Shown: piece by piece, positions 1 through 8,207 of the stretch | Layout of the letters: each line of letters starts with the position of its first letter | How positions within the stretch are numbered: the first letter of the stretch is position 1 | Virus record (IMG/VR): IMGVR_UViG_3300021085_000071 | Coordinates: 1 to 43,478 of that record | Direction: 5' to 3' (one strand) | Length of the DNA stretch: 43,478 bases | Origin: a virus | Notes under the pieces: model-generated | What the model saw: the letters and a program-made list of their open reading frames with translations, nothing else | Told to the model about the DNA's origin: nothing | The model's database searches: none | Program-made: the position numbers and the translations under genes

Positions 1-1
1 T

Positions 2-2449
2 ATAAAAAGAGTTAAAGATGTTACAGACCTAAGTGTTGTTACAACTGATTGCTGGTTAGTAGATGAGGAGTATCAGTTAGACGATAAGATTAATTGGGTG
101 CCTAGTGTATTTGAAAAAGAAAGCATTCACACATTCCATTTCAAGAAACAATTAAGACATAAGTATCCAAACGAAATGGGTGGCATTCGTTGGGTTCCTA
201 AACAGTGGAACGAAGAGTATGTTATACATGAAAGTTTAGACTCTGAGCAAAAGAGTTACCCAGTAAAATTTGTAGACGATCCTACACTGCCACCGGAAGT
301 AGACAAGCCTATGTGGTTAGTAGACAAACTGTATCGTATACAAGATAAGATAGATTGGGTACCAGGAGACTTCGACACAGACAAAGTGCATGTATTCCAT
401 ATTGCTGAACAGTTAACAAACAAGTACACAGAAAATATGGGTGGTGCTTATTGGTGGCCTGGCAGTTCCACAGACTATGAGATTAAACCACACGAAGAAC
501 CTTTGCGTATACCTGTAGATCAATACCCAGTACACTTTGTAGAAAATGTTAATGACATTAGCGAAGTAAAAGAACCGTGCTGGTTAGTAGATGAGGAATA
601 CGAATTAGAGGACACTATTAATGTAATACCATACCAGAACGAACAAGAGCGTGAAATGATACACACTTATCATGTTCGTGGACAGTTAGAACATAAGTAC
701 CCAGAAGAAATGGGTGGTGTTCGTTGGGTACCTGGGAATAACAGCGAAGTAGAGATTAAAATACATGATACTACACCGTTTGGTAACTCGCTTAAATTTG
801 AGACATTTGCTAGTGAGGAAGAAGGCAGAGCTAACAGTCAAACAGGCTGGTTCTGGGTAATTGATAACGATGTAGATGTAGTAGAAGACTTTGACTTTGG
901 ATTTGTACCAGCAGTTTGGGATAAAGGCAAGAAGCATGTATGGCAAAAACTAAACCCTAAAACAGGCAGACAGTACGACTATGCAGGAGTATCACTATGT
1001 CCTAAAGAGCCTAATGCAAAAGGTCGTCCTAAATTCATCCGCGAGCCTGCTTGTACGCAACGCGAGTACCCCGTTTATACTTTGACGGCATCAGATTACA
1101 ACGAAACACTAGACGCCGCTTACAGACGCTTATGTGCGGCTACAGACACCGATATGTTCTGGGTAGTTGACTTACATACCCAAGTAGCACCGGATTTCAA
1201 CTTTGATTACTACCCTACACAATACGATAAAGGCTATATGCATGTCTTTTTAAACGAAGATGGCGAACATAAGAATGTTAGATTAGTGCCTAAAGAACTG
1301 TTTGATGAATGGGAATACACAGACGATCAAATACTAAACAACAGTTTAGGCAACTTAAAACTAATGACAGTTGAAGCAAGTTTACGACCTAAGTGGCCTA
1401 TTATTAGATTAGAGGATTACAATAGAGACGACTTTATAGACGAGTTAGAGAGTTATAGAGACGGATACGAAACAGGTGAACCAGTGCCGTTTGTCTGGAG
1501 TGTTAATCCACATACTGATATTGATGTACAAGGTACGCCTACTAAATTAGGGTTCTCTCCTAAAGTAGCAGACATAAACAAAATACATTGCTGGCAAAAA
1601 GTAAACGACCTTACTGGACAAACACACGGATATGGTGGACTTAGATTATGGCCTACCAACGGAGACTACAGTAAGTTAACCTCTGAAGACCTCAGATTAA
1701 ATAAAATTAAGAATGTTAACTACGTTCGTCAACAAGGAAGTATTACAGAAATGTTTGATATCATATTTTTAAGTTACAATGAACCAAATGCACCAGGGCG
1801 TTTTGATAAGTTACAAAAGAAAGTAAGTGAACTTGCTACAGTATCTAAACGCAAACCCAATTTAATATGGGTCAAAGATATTGAAGGTATATTCAATGCT
1901 CACCAACATGCAAGTGAGCGTGTTTCTAGTAAAATGTTTTGGGTAGTTGATGGTGATGCAGATGTGTTAGACAGTTTTGATTTCTCATACATGCCAGATG
2001 TGTATGATGAAGAAGTAGTACATGTTTGGAACAGTATGAACTTAATTAACGGACTTGAATATGGTTACGGTGGTGTTAAACTATTCCCAACACAGATGGT
2101 TAGAGATGCAACTACATGGGGATTAGACTTCACTACAGGACTAAGCAGTAGATTTAAGGCTATACCTGAGCTTAGTTGTTACACAAGATTCAACACAGAC
2201 GCTTACAGTGCGTGGAGAAGTGCGTTTAGAGAGTGTGTTAAACTATCACTCAACGATGATGCAGAAAGTAAAGAGCGTTTAGAAGCATGGTTACACCCTA
2301 ATCCAGATGCAGACTTTAGACATGATGCTAAACGAGGCGCCGAGGAAGCAGTAGCATTCGCAAAAGAGAATAAGGATAACACAGAGGTGTTATTAAACAT
2401 TAATGACTTTGATTGGCTAAAAACAACATATGAACAAAATAACTCTTAG
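2..2449 (+). CDS. Repeat-module protein of unknown function, 5' end outside window
   Basis: The reading frame is open from the left edge (first full codon at base 2), so the start lies outside. The visible 815 residues consist largely of about seven copies of one degenerate module of 45-55 residues: a W-(L/V)-V-D motif, an acidic stretch, a Pro, then H-x-(F/W), and a closing (M/Y)GG-x-x-(W/L)-x-P. Module starts lie near bases 47, 311, 578, 851, 1157, 1490 and 1937. The first three are closest to each other (HKYP and EMGG motifs); the later ones end in YGYGG-like motifs. The last 110 residues are helical, charged and repeat-free. I do not recognise the family. No signal peptide or membrane segment is visible in this part. 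The stop overlaps the next gene by 20 bases, so the two are co-translated. Confidence 0.85.
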   Translation: MKRVKDVTDLSVVTTDCWLVDEEYQLDDKINWVPSVFEKESIHTFHFKKQLRHKYPNEMGGIRWVPKQWNEEYVIHESLDSEQKSYPVKFVDDPTLPPEVDKPMWLVDKLYRIQDKIDWVPGDFDTDKVHVFHIAEQLTNKYTENMGGAYWWPGSSTDYEIKPHEEPLRIPVDQYPVHFVENVNDISEVKEPCWLVDEEYELEDTINVIPYQNEQEREMIHTYHVRGQLEHKYPEEMGGVRWVPGNNSEVEIKIHDTTPFGNSLKFETFASEEEGRANSQTGWFWVIDNDVDVVEDFDFGFVPAVWDKGKKHVWQKLNPKTGRQYDYAGVSLCPKEPNAKGRPKFIREPACTQREYPVYTLTASDYNETLDAAYRRLCAATDTDMFWVVDLHTQVAPDFNFDYYPTQYDKGYMHVFLNEDGEHKNVRLVPKELFDEWEYTDDQILNNSLGNLKLMTVEASLRPKWPIIRLEDYNRDDFIDELESYRDGYETGEPVPFVWSVNPHTDIDVQGTPTKLGFSPKVADINKIHCWQKVNDLTGQTHGYGGLRLWPTNGDYSKLTSEDLRLNKIKNVNYVRQQGSITEMFDIIFLSYNEPNAPGRFDKLQKKVSELATVSKRKPNLIWVKDIEGIFNAHQHASERVSSKMFWVVDGDADVLDSFDFSYMPDVYDEEVVHVWNSMNLINGLEYGYGGVKLFPTQMVRDATTWGLDFTTGLSSRFKAIPELSCYTRFNTDAYSAWRSAFRECVKLSLNDDAESKERLEAWLHPNPDADFRHDAKRGAEEAVAFAKENKDNTEVLLNINDFDWLKTTYEQNNS

Positions 2450-3095
2450 TGATTGGGAGAGTGTACACCACTGGGTAGATGACTGTGGCGTAAATGTTCC
2501 TCCTTCACTGATACACGAAGTAAACACAAACAAATACCCCAACGATGCATTTAGTGTAGGACAACTAGTAAGCAAAGCATGGTTAATAAGCACACTGCTA
2601 AGAACACCAATACAGCCTTATCAGACATGGGCTATACTAGGTTGCTGGGTAGGAGCATTAGTTCCACTACTGCATAGAGCTATGCCCATAGACAGAATCT
2701 ATGGCTTTGACATGGACCCTAAAAGCATTGAACTATCAGAATACTTAAACAGGCAATACTTACCAGGATGGAAGTACAAGGGTGTAGTTGCTGATGTTAA
2801 CGAACTTAATTGCCAGAATATGGAATTTATTACAGAAGGAGAGTTGATTTCTGTAAAACCTTATGCTATAATAAACACGAGCTGTGAGCATATGAACAAC
2901 GACTGGTTTGACAGTGTGGGTAATGATCAATTGATTATTATGCAAACTAATGACTCAGATCAGTATGACGATCATATAAACACTTGCTCTAGTGTTGAGG
3001 ATATGCAAGAACGCTATCCTTTAAAGAGAACAATGTATGCTGGAGAACTAAAGATACCAGTGTACAGTAGATTTATGCAGATAGGTTATAAATGA
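2430..3095 (+). CDS. SAM-dependent methyltransferase-like protein
   Basis: 221 residues, cytoplasmic. A class I methyltransferase-like core is visible: a hydrophobic strand followed by a Gly-rich turn (AILGCWVGALVPLL, about residues 68-81) and a strand ending in acidic residues (YGFDMDPKSIELS, about 90-102), in the positions of motif I and the ribose-binding acid. A later strand, YAIINTSCEHM, could be motif IV. The glycine loop is less canonical than GxGxG, so the activity is inferred and the substrate unknown. It starts inside the preceding gene and its stop overlaps the following ATG (ATGA), so it is translationally coupled on both sides. Confidence 0.65.
   Translation: MNKITLSDWESVHHWVDDCGVNVPPSLIHEVNTNKYPNDAFSVGQLVSKAWLISTLLRTPIQPYQTWAILGCWVGALVPLLHRAMPIDRIYGFDMDPKSIELSEYLNRQYLPGWKYKGVVADVNELNCQNMEFITEGELISVKPYAIINTSCEHMNNDWFDSVGNDQLIIMQTNDSDQYDDHINTCSSVEDMQERYPLKRTMYAGELKIPVYSRFMQIGYK
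2844..2872 (+). promoter_or_regulatory. Possible internal sigma70-type promoter
   Basis: TTGATT, 17 bases, TATAAT. It lies inside the methyltransferase-like gene and would drive the P-loop and Bfd-like genes. The -35 box matches only four of six bases, so this is tentative. Confidence 0.3.
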
Positions 3096-3616
3096 AACAA
3101 ACAAAAGTAATTAACTTTTATGGCGGCCCTGGCTCAGGTAAGAGTACTCAAGCAAGTGGCTTGTTTTATAAAATGAAAGCACAAGGTTACAGTGTTGAAC
3201 TAGTAAATGAATTTGCTAAAGAATGTGTTTGGGAAGGTAATGTACCTATGCTCAAAGACCAACTTTGGGTACTAGCACACCAACATCGTAAACTAGTAAG
3301 GCTTCGTGATAAAGTAGATTACATTATCACAGACAGCCCTGTGTTACTTAGTATTGTATATCGCAATGTATACGACGGTCCTATGTACACAGATGTTATG
3401 GATAAACTAGCATTAGAATGTTATCACATGTACGATAATATTAATGTAGTACTTAAACGAAGAGATCAATTTGATGCAGTGGGTAGAGCACAAGACAAAG
3501 CACACAGCGAACAAATAGATAAAGACATACTCGAAGTACTAAATGCTAACAACTGCACGTACAAAGCACTACATGTAACAGAAGACACCGTTAATAACAT
3601 ACTTGATGTTCTCTGA
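3092..3616 (+). CDS. P-loop nucleotide/nucleoside kinase-like ATPase
   Basis: 174 residues. A Walker A motif, GGPGSGKST, lies at about residues 11-19 behind a first beta strand (KVINFY), and a hydrophobic strand ending in acid (DYIITDSP, about 77-84) fits Walker B. Overall it resembles small phage P-loop kinases and AAA/NadR-like ATPases rather than hexameric AAA+ machines: it is short and I see no arginine-finger region. The substrate is unknown. The start overlaps the previous stop (ATGA), and its TGA overlaps the start of the next gene (TGATG), so the three + strand genes form one operon. Confidence 0.65.
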   Translation: MKQTKVINFYGGPGSGKSTQASGLFYKMKAQGYSVELVNEFAKECVWEGNVPMLKDQLWVLAHQHRKLVRLRDKVDYIITDSPVLLSIVYRNVYDGPMYTDVMDKLALECYHMYDNINVVLKRRDQFDAVGRAQDKAHSEQIDKDILEVLNANNCTYKALHVTEDTVNNILDVL

Positions 3617-3834
3617 TGTATAAATGTATATGCCATGCTGTAACAGATGGTGATGTCGATCGATATCATTTAATAGGAACTAAGTGCGGCAAGTGTCTAG
3701 AATGTCCTATGGGCAAGAAGATGCAAAAGAAGTTCAAAAAGAAAAACAAAAAGTTAATGAAGAAAACTATCACATGGCCTGAGCCAGACTTAGAGCCAAT
3801 TAACTTATACAACGCACCTAAAATACACTCATAA
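3616..3834 (+). CDS. Bfd-like [2Fe-2S] protein, shortened
   Basis: 72 residues. The N-terminus reads YKCICHAVTDGDV, matching bacterioferritin-associated ferredoxin (Bfd), and is followed by GTKCGKCLEC. Cys4, Cys6, Cys24 and Cys27 fit the Bfd CxC...CxxC cluster ligands; Cys30 is an extra cysteine. In E. coli Bfd the two pairs are about 32 residues apart, here only 17, so the helical segment between them is cut down. A strongly basic stretch follows (KKMQKKFKKKNKKLMKK), then an acidic/proline tail. Bfd normally passes electrons to bacterioferritin to release iron; whether this protein does so is unknown. It could be a general Fe-S or zinc protein that may bind nucleic acid through the lysine tract. 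Confidence 0.6.
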   Translation: MYKCICHAVTDGDVDRYHLIGTKCGKCLECPMGKKMQKKFKKKNKKLMKKTITWPEPDLEPINLYNAPKIHS

Positions 3835-3856
3835 AAAAAGCCCTCCGAAGAGGGCT
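3833..3856 (-). terminator. Rho-independent terminator, minus strand
   Basis: A perfect 7-bp stem (AGCCCTC/GAGGGCT) closes a TTCG tetraloop when read on the minus strand and is followed by a run of T. It ends the minus-strand block whose last gene stops at 3880 and sits between two convergent operons. On the + strand the T tract is missing, so it probably acts in one direction. Confidence 0.85.
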
Positions 3857-3879
3857 AAACTTTATAGAAGTACTGCTAT

Positions 3880-4212
3880 TTAAAAGTACTTGGAGAATAT
3901 AGTATCCGAGTCTTCTTTTACTGTTGAGTGTATTAAATCTAAATCTAACATTATCTCAACCTTAGTAATAAGATGCTTGGAGTCTATCCTTCTCAGCCAA
4001 CTTTGCATTTCATCAATAGTAAACGTTTCTGCAATGTTGGCAGTATCGAAATCGACTTTGTCGCCGGTTTCAAACGTTACCTTTATCTTTAAGATAAACT
4101 TTTTAGGGATCTCAGTAGGGTTGATATCCGATAAGAAACTTTTATCCTTAAACTTTTCTTTGTTCTTAGATTTTCCAACAAGAACAATACGAGCTGCATC
4201 GCCCTGATCCAT
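3880..4212 (-). CDS. Hypothetical protein, last gene of minus-strand block
   Basis: 110 residues, Lys/Asp-rich, with strand-rich sequence (KKFILKIKVTFETGDKVDFDT) and one helical segment (DEMQSWLRRIDSK). No recognised motif. I chose this strand over an antisense frame of similar length because it has a strong Shine-Dalgarno sequence (GGGAGG before the ATG), runs with the operon and is followed directly by a minus-strand terminator. Confidence 0.7.
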   Translation of the reverse strand: MDQGDAARIVLVGKSKNKEKFKDKSFLSDINPTEIPKKFILKIKVTFETGDKVDFDTANIAETFTIDEMQSWLRRIDSKHLITKVEIMLDLDLIHSTVKEDSDTIFSKYF

Positions 4213-4240
4213 ACCGCCTCCCTTAACGTGTATTACGTTT

Positions 4241-4906
4241 CTAACTAACTGTTACTTTTTTTGGTCTGCCTGGTCCTTTCCTTGGTTCAAGGTCTGGATT
4301 CAAACGATAAGCCTCTTGCTTCTTAGCATCTGCATCTTGCAATAATGCTTTAGCATCGTCTTCTAACATTGCCGCTTGTTGAATTAAGTTAAGAGCAATT
4401 TGTGACTCGTTAACATCGCCTTCAACTTCAGGCATAACATTAGTTTGGGCTAGTGTTGGATCACTTTCAGCAACAACTGGGTTGCTTACAGTTTCATTTA
4501 ACACATTGTCCATTGGCTGAACTGGGTCAGTTTTCAAAGGTGGGTTGGAATCGTTTTTAATTTTTCTAAGTTCTGCATTTACATCTTCTAATGCAATTGA
4601 ATCTGCAGGAGTAGGTGTTAGGCTAACTAAGTTAACTGCTACCTTCTCGATTCTCTTATCATAATGTAATTGCTGTAACATATTAGAGCCGTCGTTAAAC
4701 TGGCGTCTATCTAAAATTTCTGCAACCTCGTTCGCTTCTTGAGCTTCTGCACTCTGTACAATATTCATTAATGCATCGTGTTGTGCGTCAGGCAAGTTAT
4801 TTGTCTGTACAACTAATGCATAGTCGGGTTCACCTGGTACTTCTCTAAAGAGAACTACACATGGCTTCTCACCTATTTTGCCTACATGCTTCATTGGTGT
4901 TTGCAT
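4241..4906 (-). CDS. Hypothetical protein with C-terminal AT-hook-like motif
   Basis: 221 residues. The N-terminal 100 residues look globular (KPCVVLFREVPGEPDYALVV). The middle is Pro/Asn/Glu-rich and probably disordered. A helical Ala/Asp-rich segment follows (about 165-195), and the protein ends in RKGPGRPKK, an AT-hook-like core (GRP flanked by basic residues) that in other proteins binds the minor groove of AT-rich DNA. The function is unknown; DNA binding through the tail is inference. It lies two bases from the next upstream gene. Confidence 0.7.
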   Translation of the reverse strand: MQTPMKHVGKIGEKPCVVLFREVPGEPDYALVVQTNNLPDAQHDALMNIVQSAEAQEANEVAEILDRRQFNDGSNMLQQLHYDKRIEKVAVNLVSLTPTPADSIALEDVNAELRKIKNDSNPPLKTDPVQPMDNVLNETVSNPVVAESDPTLAQTNVMPEVEGDVNESQIALNLIQQAAMLEDDAKALLQDADAKKQEAYRLNPDLEPRKGPGRPKKVTVS

Positions 4907-4908
4907 AA

Positions 4909-5193
4909 TTATTCCTCTGCCGCAGCCTCTTCCTGAGGAGCGTCTGTTTGTTCTTCGCCTTCACGCTGAGCTTGTTGCTCTTGTACATAAGATAAGAACG
5001 TGTTTAATTTATCAAATACTGCACCTACTTGTGTAAGTTCAGCACCACGGAACGCACCACGTTGTGTTGCTAAATCAACAATCTGTAATAGTGTTCCTAA
5101 GTCAGAAAGGTTAATACTTTCTGGAATACCTGCTTCAGCACCTGCTTCAGCTTCAGGCATCTCTGCCTCTGTGTTTATAGTTTCGTCCGTCAT
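4909..5193 (-). CDS. Small acidic phage protein
   Basis: 94 residues: disordered acidic ends (Ala/Glu-rich) around a conserved-looking helical core with LSDLGTLLQIVDLATQRGAF and VGAVFDKLNTFL. From memory, small proteins of this layout recur in marine T4-like phages without a known role. A Shine-Dalgarno-like AGGAGT precedes the ATG. It is probably co-transcribed with the AT-hook-like gene. Confidence 0.7.
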   Translation of the reverse strand: MTDETINTEAEMPEAEAGAEAGIPESINLSDLGTLLQIVDLATQRGAFRGAELTQVGAVFDKLNTFLSYVQEQQAQREGEEQTDAPQEEAAAEE

Positions 5194-5240
5194 TTAAATA
5201 ACTCCTAATAGTTTATCTAAGTATTTAACAGATGTTTTAA

Positions 5241-5555
5241 TTACTGCTGGGTTTTTTTGGCGTATTTTTCGACAAGTTTTTCAAAATCATTGCGATCCAT
5301 AATACTCTTGAAGTACACTGTGAACTGACAATACCCTCGTTGGATATAGTAAAATTCCCTAGTGTTAATGCCTAGGTATTCAAACAAACTATTTTCAAGT
5401 GTGTCTGATGTCTTGCTGTCTTTAACCCTAACACGGTTAAGTATCATAGATTCTGCTATACCTGATCTACATTTTACTAAGTTTTCAAACTCCCATTCGG
5501 TGAGCTCGTTTTCAAATGTAGGTACAATGCGTGAGTATGATGCTTGAACATTCAT
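5241..5555 (-). CDS. Hypothetical protein
   Basis: 104 residues, soluble, mixed alpha/beta, with no recognised motif. It begins one base after the stop of the VWA/metallopeptidase-like gene, so it is very likely co-translated with it and may serve the MoxR-VWA pair; that link is by position only. Confidence 0.65.
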   Translation of the reverse strand: MNVQASYSRIVPTFENELTEWEFENLVKCRSGIAESMILNRVRVKDSKTSDTLENSLFEYLGINTREFYYIQRGYCQFTVYFKSIMDRNDFEKLVEKYAKKTQQ

Positions 5556-5556
5556 G

Positions 5557-6867
5557 TTAGTCTTCCCTTGTGTATGGTACCGTTATTCCAAACGGTGAGG
5601 TTGGTGTTTGGCCGCCGTATCCGGAGCCGTGTACGATAAACAAACTATCGCAATAGTTCTCGTCACCCCAACTACCCCAAGGATAGCCGTCTGTGAACAT
5701 AATAAATTTCTTAGGCTCAATGCCTGCTTCTTTCATGTAGTCGTAACAGCAATCAAACTCAGTGCCGCCACCGCCCATTAGTTCGTAGTCTAAAAACTCG
5801 TCCATGTTCATGTCGTCAAACTGCTGTGGGTTATGTACTTCAGTGTCAAAGCAGAACAAGTGTAGTTTGAATCCTGTGTACTGATCCATAATACCTTTAA
5901 CTTCACTTAGGAAGTCTCTAGACATAATATCGTCAATACTACCTGACATGTCTAATGCAATAGCAACATCAATTGATGTTTCGTAATCCATAGCAGGTAA
6001 CCAAATACCTGCGTCCATGCCCTTACGACTTGATCTGTTAAACGAGTAGTCACTCTTAATAACACTTTGGATTTGCATAGCAAGTAGTTGTCTCCAATCA
6101 AGTTGAGGATTAACTAACTTATCTAGCATTCGCTTAACACCTGCGGGTAAGTTACCAGCCTGTCCAGCCGCCTTAGCAGCCTGCATTGTAGCACTCTTGA
6201 ATTCCTGCTTGATCTTTTCTTTCTCATCAGCAGTCATTGGAACTGGACCTTTAGTACCGTCTTCGGAGTTATCTTCTTGTCCTACACCAGCACCGTCATC
6301 GTCGCCTTCTTCTTGCTCCATGTGTACATCGAAACTTACTTGCTTAATACGACCTTCTTCGTCTGCTTCTTTGTAAAGCTCGTCGTATACATCTTCACTC
6401 ATCATGTCTACATACTTGTGATCAAAGCATACTTCGATAATTTCTTTACGAATTCTTTTACCTAGTTTAGCAAACTCAAGCTCTAAGTTAATAACATAAT
6501 CGTTTGCTACATTCCAAAGTTGGTGAATTCGGTCACCTCGTCTCTCAGGGTCCATATGGTCGTAAACGCAATGTAGGATCTCATGACCCATAAGCCAAAT
6601 GCACTCTTCTTCAGTAAGTGCGGCAGTGAAATGTCTGTTGTAGTAAAAATGCTTACCGTCTGTAGCGGCAGTAGGACACCAATCAGTAGCATCAACCAAT
6701 ACAAGCCTAGTAGCCAAGTTACCAAAGAACGGTGCGTTCATTAGCATATCGACCCTAGCCTTAATTAGGATGTCTTCAATTTCTGCTGATGTTTTGTTTG
6801 TTTCAGGGACATTAAGAACAGGCTTTGGTGCGTCTGTTGTGTCCTGTTTTGCGAAAGAATATGTCAT
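5557..6867 (-). CDS. VWA-domain protein with metallopeptidase-like N-terminal domain
   Basis: 436 residues. N-terminal domain: HEILHCVYDH at about residues 95-104, an HExxH zinc-type motif in the setting of the putative metallopeptidase domain found next to VWA-like domains (DUF2201-type). An acidic linker (about 185-220) follows, then a helical segment, then a VWA-like domain with the MIDAS-type DMSGS at about residue 305 and FTDGYPWG near 390. Such proteins usually pair with a MoxR-family AAA+ ATPase, and one lies immediately upstream. The pair probably remodels or activates a protein complex; peptidase activity is not proven. It has its own consensus promoter just upstream (6899-6926). RBS AGGTAGGA. 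Confidence 0.85.
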   Translation of the reverse strand: MTYSFAKQDTTDAPKPVLNVPETNKTSAEIEDILIKARVDMLMNAPFFGNLATRLVLVDATDWCPTAATDGKHFYYNRHFTAALTEEECIWLMGHEILHCVYDHMDPERRGDRIHQLWNVANDYVINLELEFAKLGKRIRKEIIEVCFDHKYVDMMSEDVYDELYKEADEEGRIKQVSFDVHMEQEEGDDDGAGVGQEDNSEDGTKGPVPMTADEKEKIKQEFKSATMQAAKAAGQAGNLPAGVKRMLDKLVNPQLDWRQLLAMQIQSVIKSDYSFNRSSRKGMDAGIWLPAMDYETSIDVAIALDMSGSIDDIMSRDFLSEVKGIMDQYTGFKLHLFCFDTEVHNPQQFDDMNMDEFLDYELMGGGGTEFDCCYDYMKEAGIEPKKFIMFTDGYPWGSWGDENYCDSLFIVHGSGYGGQTPTSPFGITVPYTRED

Positions 6868-6898
6868 AAGTCCTACCTTGTTTCAATCTATACTGTAT

Positions 6899-6926
6899 AT
6901 TATACAGTAATTTAGTGCTATGTCAA
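6899..6926 (-). promoter_or_regulatory. Consensus sigma70-type early promoter
   Basis: On the minus strand TTGACA (6926-6921), 16 bases, TATAAT (6904-6899). It drives the VWA/metallopeptidase-like gene, whose ATG is about 32 bases downstream. Both boxes are perfect. Confidence 0.85.
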
Positions 6927-6957
6927 GTGTATATGTATACTATTTACCCTACCATTT

Positions 6958-6967
6958 CAACGACTTA
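6958..6967 (-). promoter_or_regulatory. Candidate upstream operator motif TAAGTCGTTG
   Basis: The 10-mer lies 31 bases upstream of the -35 box of the 6899-6926 promoter. The identical 10-mer lies 21 bases upstream of the promoter at 33311-33339, and close variants precede two others. Its 31-base spacing is one helical turn longer than the other three. Confidence 0.5.
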
Positions 6968-6982
6968 TGTCGCCTTTTAAAT

Positions 6983-7005
6983 AAAAAGCCCCCATTGCTG
7001 AGGGC
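6983..7005 (-). terminator. Rho-independent terminator after moxR-like gene
   Basis: On the minus strand GCCCTC/GGGGGC (one U-G wobble) with a 6-base loop is followed by TTTTTATTT. It follows the moxR-like stop at 7065 and a separate long stem-loop at 7007-7057. Confidence 0.75.
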
Positions 7006-7006
7006 C

Positions 7007-7057
7007 AAAATCCTTATACTAGGTAGGGAGTAACATAGGTAGGCGTATAAGGATTTT
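7007..7057. repeat. 13-bp perfect inverted repeat, 25-base spacer
   Basis: AAAATCCTTATAC (7007-7019) and GTATAAGGATTTT (7045-7057) are exact complements. In the moxR-like transcript this makes a long stem-loop between the stop codon and the terminator. It could protect the 3' end, be an RNase processing site, or be a protein-binding site on DNA. One arm is part of a 20-bp sequence found again near 34 kb. Confidence 0.75.
7034..7053 (+). repeat. 20-bp repeat, copy A (inverted with 34038-34057)
   Basis: CATAGGTAGGCGTATAAGGA occurs here on the + strand and again, exactly, on the minus strand at 34038-34057. Both copies lie a few bases after the stop codon of a minus-strand gene and next to a terminator, but in opposite orientation. 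An exact 20-base match in a 43-kb window is not expected by chance. Confidence 0.75.
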
Positions 7058-7064
7058 AAACTGC

Positions 7065-8171
7065 CTAAACGATGTACTTCAAGTACTTGTCGTTAAAGGT
7101 GGATTGTACATCTTTGTCTAACACCTTACGGAAGTTAAACACGATCTTATAATCCTTCATTAAGGTCTTTAGTGCAAAGATAACCATTTCAGGTTCAAAG
7201 TTGTTGAACGCAAACCTAATCATATGATTAAGCATTACACCCATATCTTTGTCTACAGTACCTGTTTCTTTGTAAGTCTCGTTGACTTCGTATGCAAGAC
7301 CTACAACCAAACTATACTTGGCTGAGATTTCTTTTGCTACTTTGGAGTTCAACTCTGTTACCTTACCGTTAAGGATATCAGTTGGGTTAGGCAAGTCCTG
7401 TGCAATCTTACGATGCTCGTTAAACTTAATAGCCATTCCCTCACCAATAGCACCTGCAAGTTCTACAAGTTGCTCTTTGCGATCTGCATCAGCAAAGCCT
7501 GGTACATTAAGGATTTCACTTACATATGACCATGAACGAGGAGTAGCAAACGCCTGTGAGCTAGTCTTCGGATCGAAGTCAAATAAGTCTTGTTTAGCAT
7601 AAGACAAGTAACCAACAACTTCACTGTGGATGTCATTGTTAACTGCCCATTGCTGCCAGTCTTCGAAGTTCACTTCCATATTAATATGACGGAACCTGTT
7701 AGCCAACGGTGCTGGCATTCTAAATGTAACACCTCTATCAGTCTCACGGTTACCAGCCGCTACAATCCTAACATTGCTAGGAAGTAGATACTGACCAATC
7801 TTACCGTTGAGAATCAACTGGTATGATGCCGCCTGTACACTTGGAGGTGCTGAGTTCAACTCGTCTAAGAACAATACGATAGTATCGTACTGACTAGCCA
7901 ACTCTTGACTTGGAAGATCAACTGGTGGTGACCATTCCATAGTGTTAGTTTCTGGATTACGGAAAGGATAACCTCGTAGATCAGTTGGCTCCATAAGTGC
8001 CAAACGCAAATCTATCATTAAGTTATTACCTGGTAGTGCGTCAGTGATACCTGCTACCAATTCCGATTTACCAATACCCGGTGCTCCCCAAAGGAAGATG
8101 GGTCTGTTTGCTGCCATTGAACGCTCAACAATTGGTGTTACTGTTGATGCTCTTGCTGTTACTTCTGTCAT
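7065..8171 (-). CDS. MoxR-family AAA+ ATPase
   Basis: 368 residues, cytoplasmic. Walker A GAPGIGKS at 29-36, Walker B VLFLDELN at about 99-106, sensor-1-like AAGN at 138-141, and a candidate arginine finger in LANRFR near 159. The order and length fit MoxR-type AAA+ ATPases, which act as chaperones together with VWA-domain partners; the VWA/metallopeptidase-like protein is the next gene. Each gene has its own sigma70-type promoter, so the two can be expressed together without being in one transcript. RBS AGGAG seven bases before ATG. Its target in the infected cell is unknown. Confidence 0.88.
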   Translation of the reverse strand: MTEVTARASTVTPIVERSMAANRPIFLWGAPGIGKSELVAGITDALPGNNLMIDLRLALMEPTDLRGYPFRNPETNTMEWSPPVDLPSQELASQYDTIVLFLDELNSAPPSVQAASYQLILNGKIGQYLLPSNVRIVAAGNRETDRGVTFRMPAPLANRFRHINMEVNFEDWQQWAVNNDIHSEVVGYLSYAKQDLFDFDPKTSSQAFATPRSWSYVSEILNVPGFADADRKEQLVELAGAIGEGMAIKFNEHRKIAQDLPNPTDILNGKVTELNSKVAKEISAKYSLVVGLAYEVNETYKETGTVDKDMGVMLNHMIRFAFNNFEPEMVIFALKTLMKDYKIVFNFRKVLDKDVQSTFNDKYLKYIV

Positions 8172-8207
8172 AAAAAACTCCTACCTTTTTTGTTAACCTA
8201 TGCAAGT

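Noticed and set aside
3612-3625. TATAAATG near the start of the Bfd-like gene as a late promoter
   Set aside because: It overlaps the start codon itself and would leave no leader; probably chance in AT-rich DNA.
3890-4207. A + strand open frame of 105 codons opposite gene 3880-4212
   Set aside because: Its composition reads like an antisense shadow; the minus frame has a strong ribosome site, operon context and terminator.
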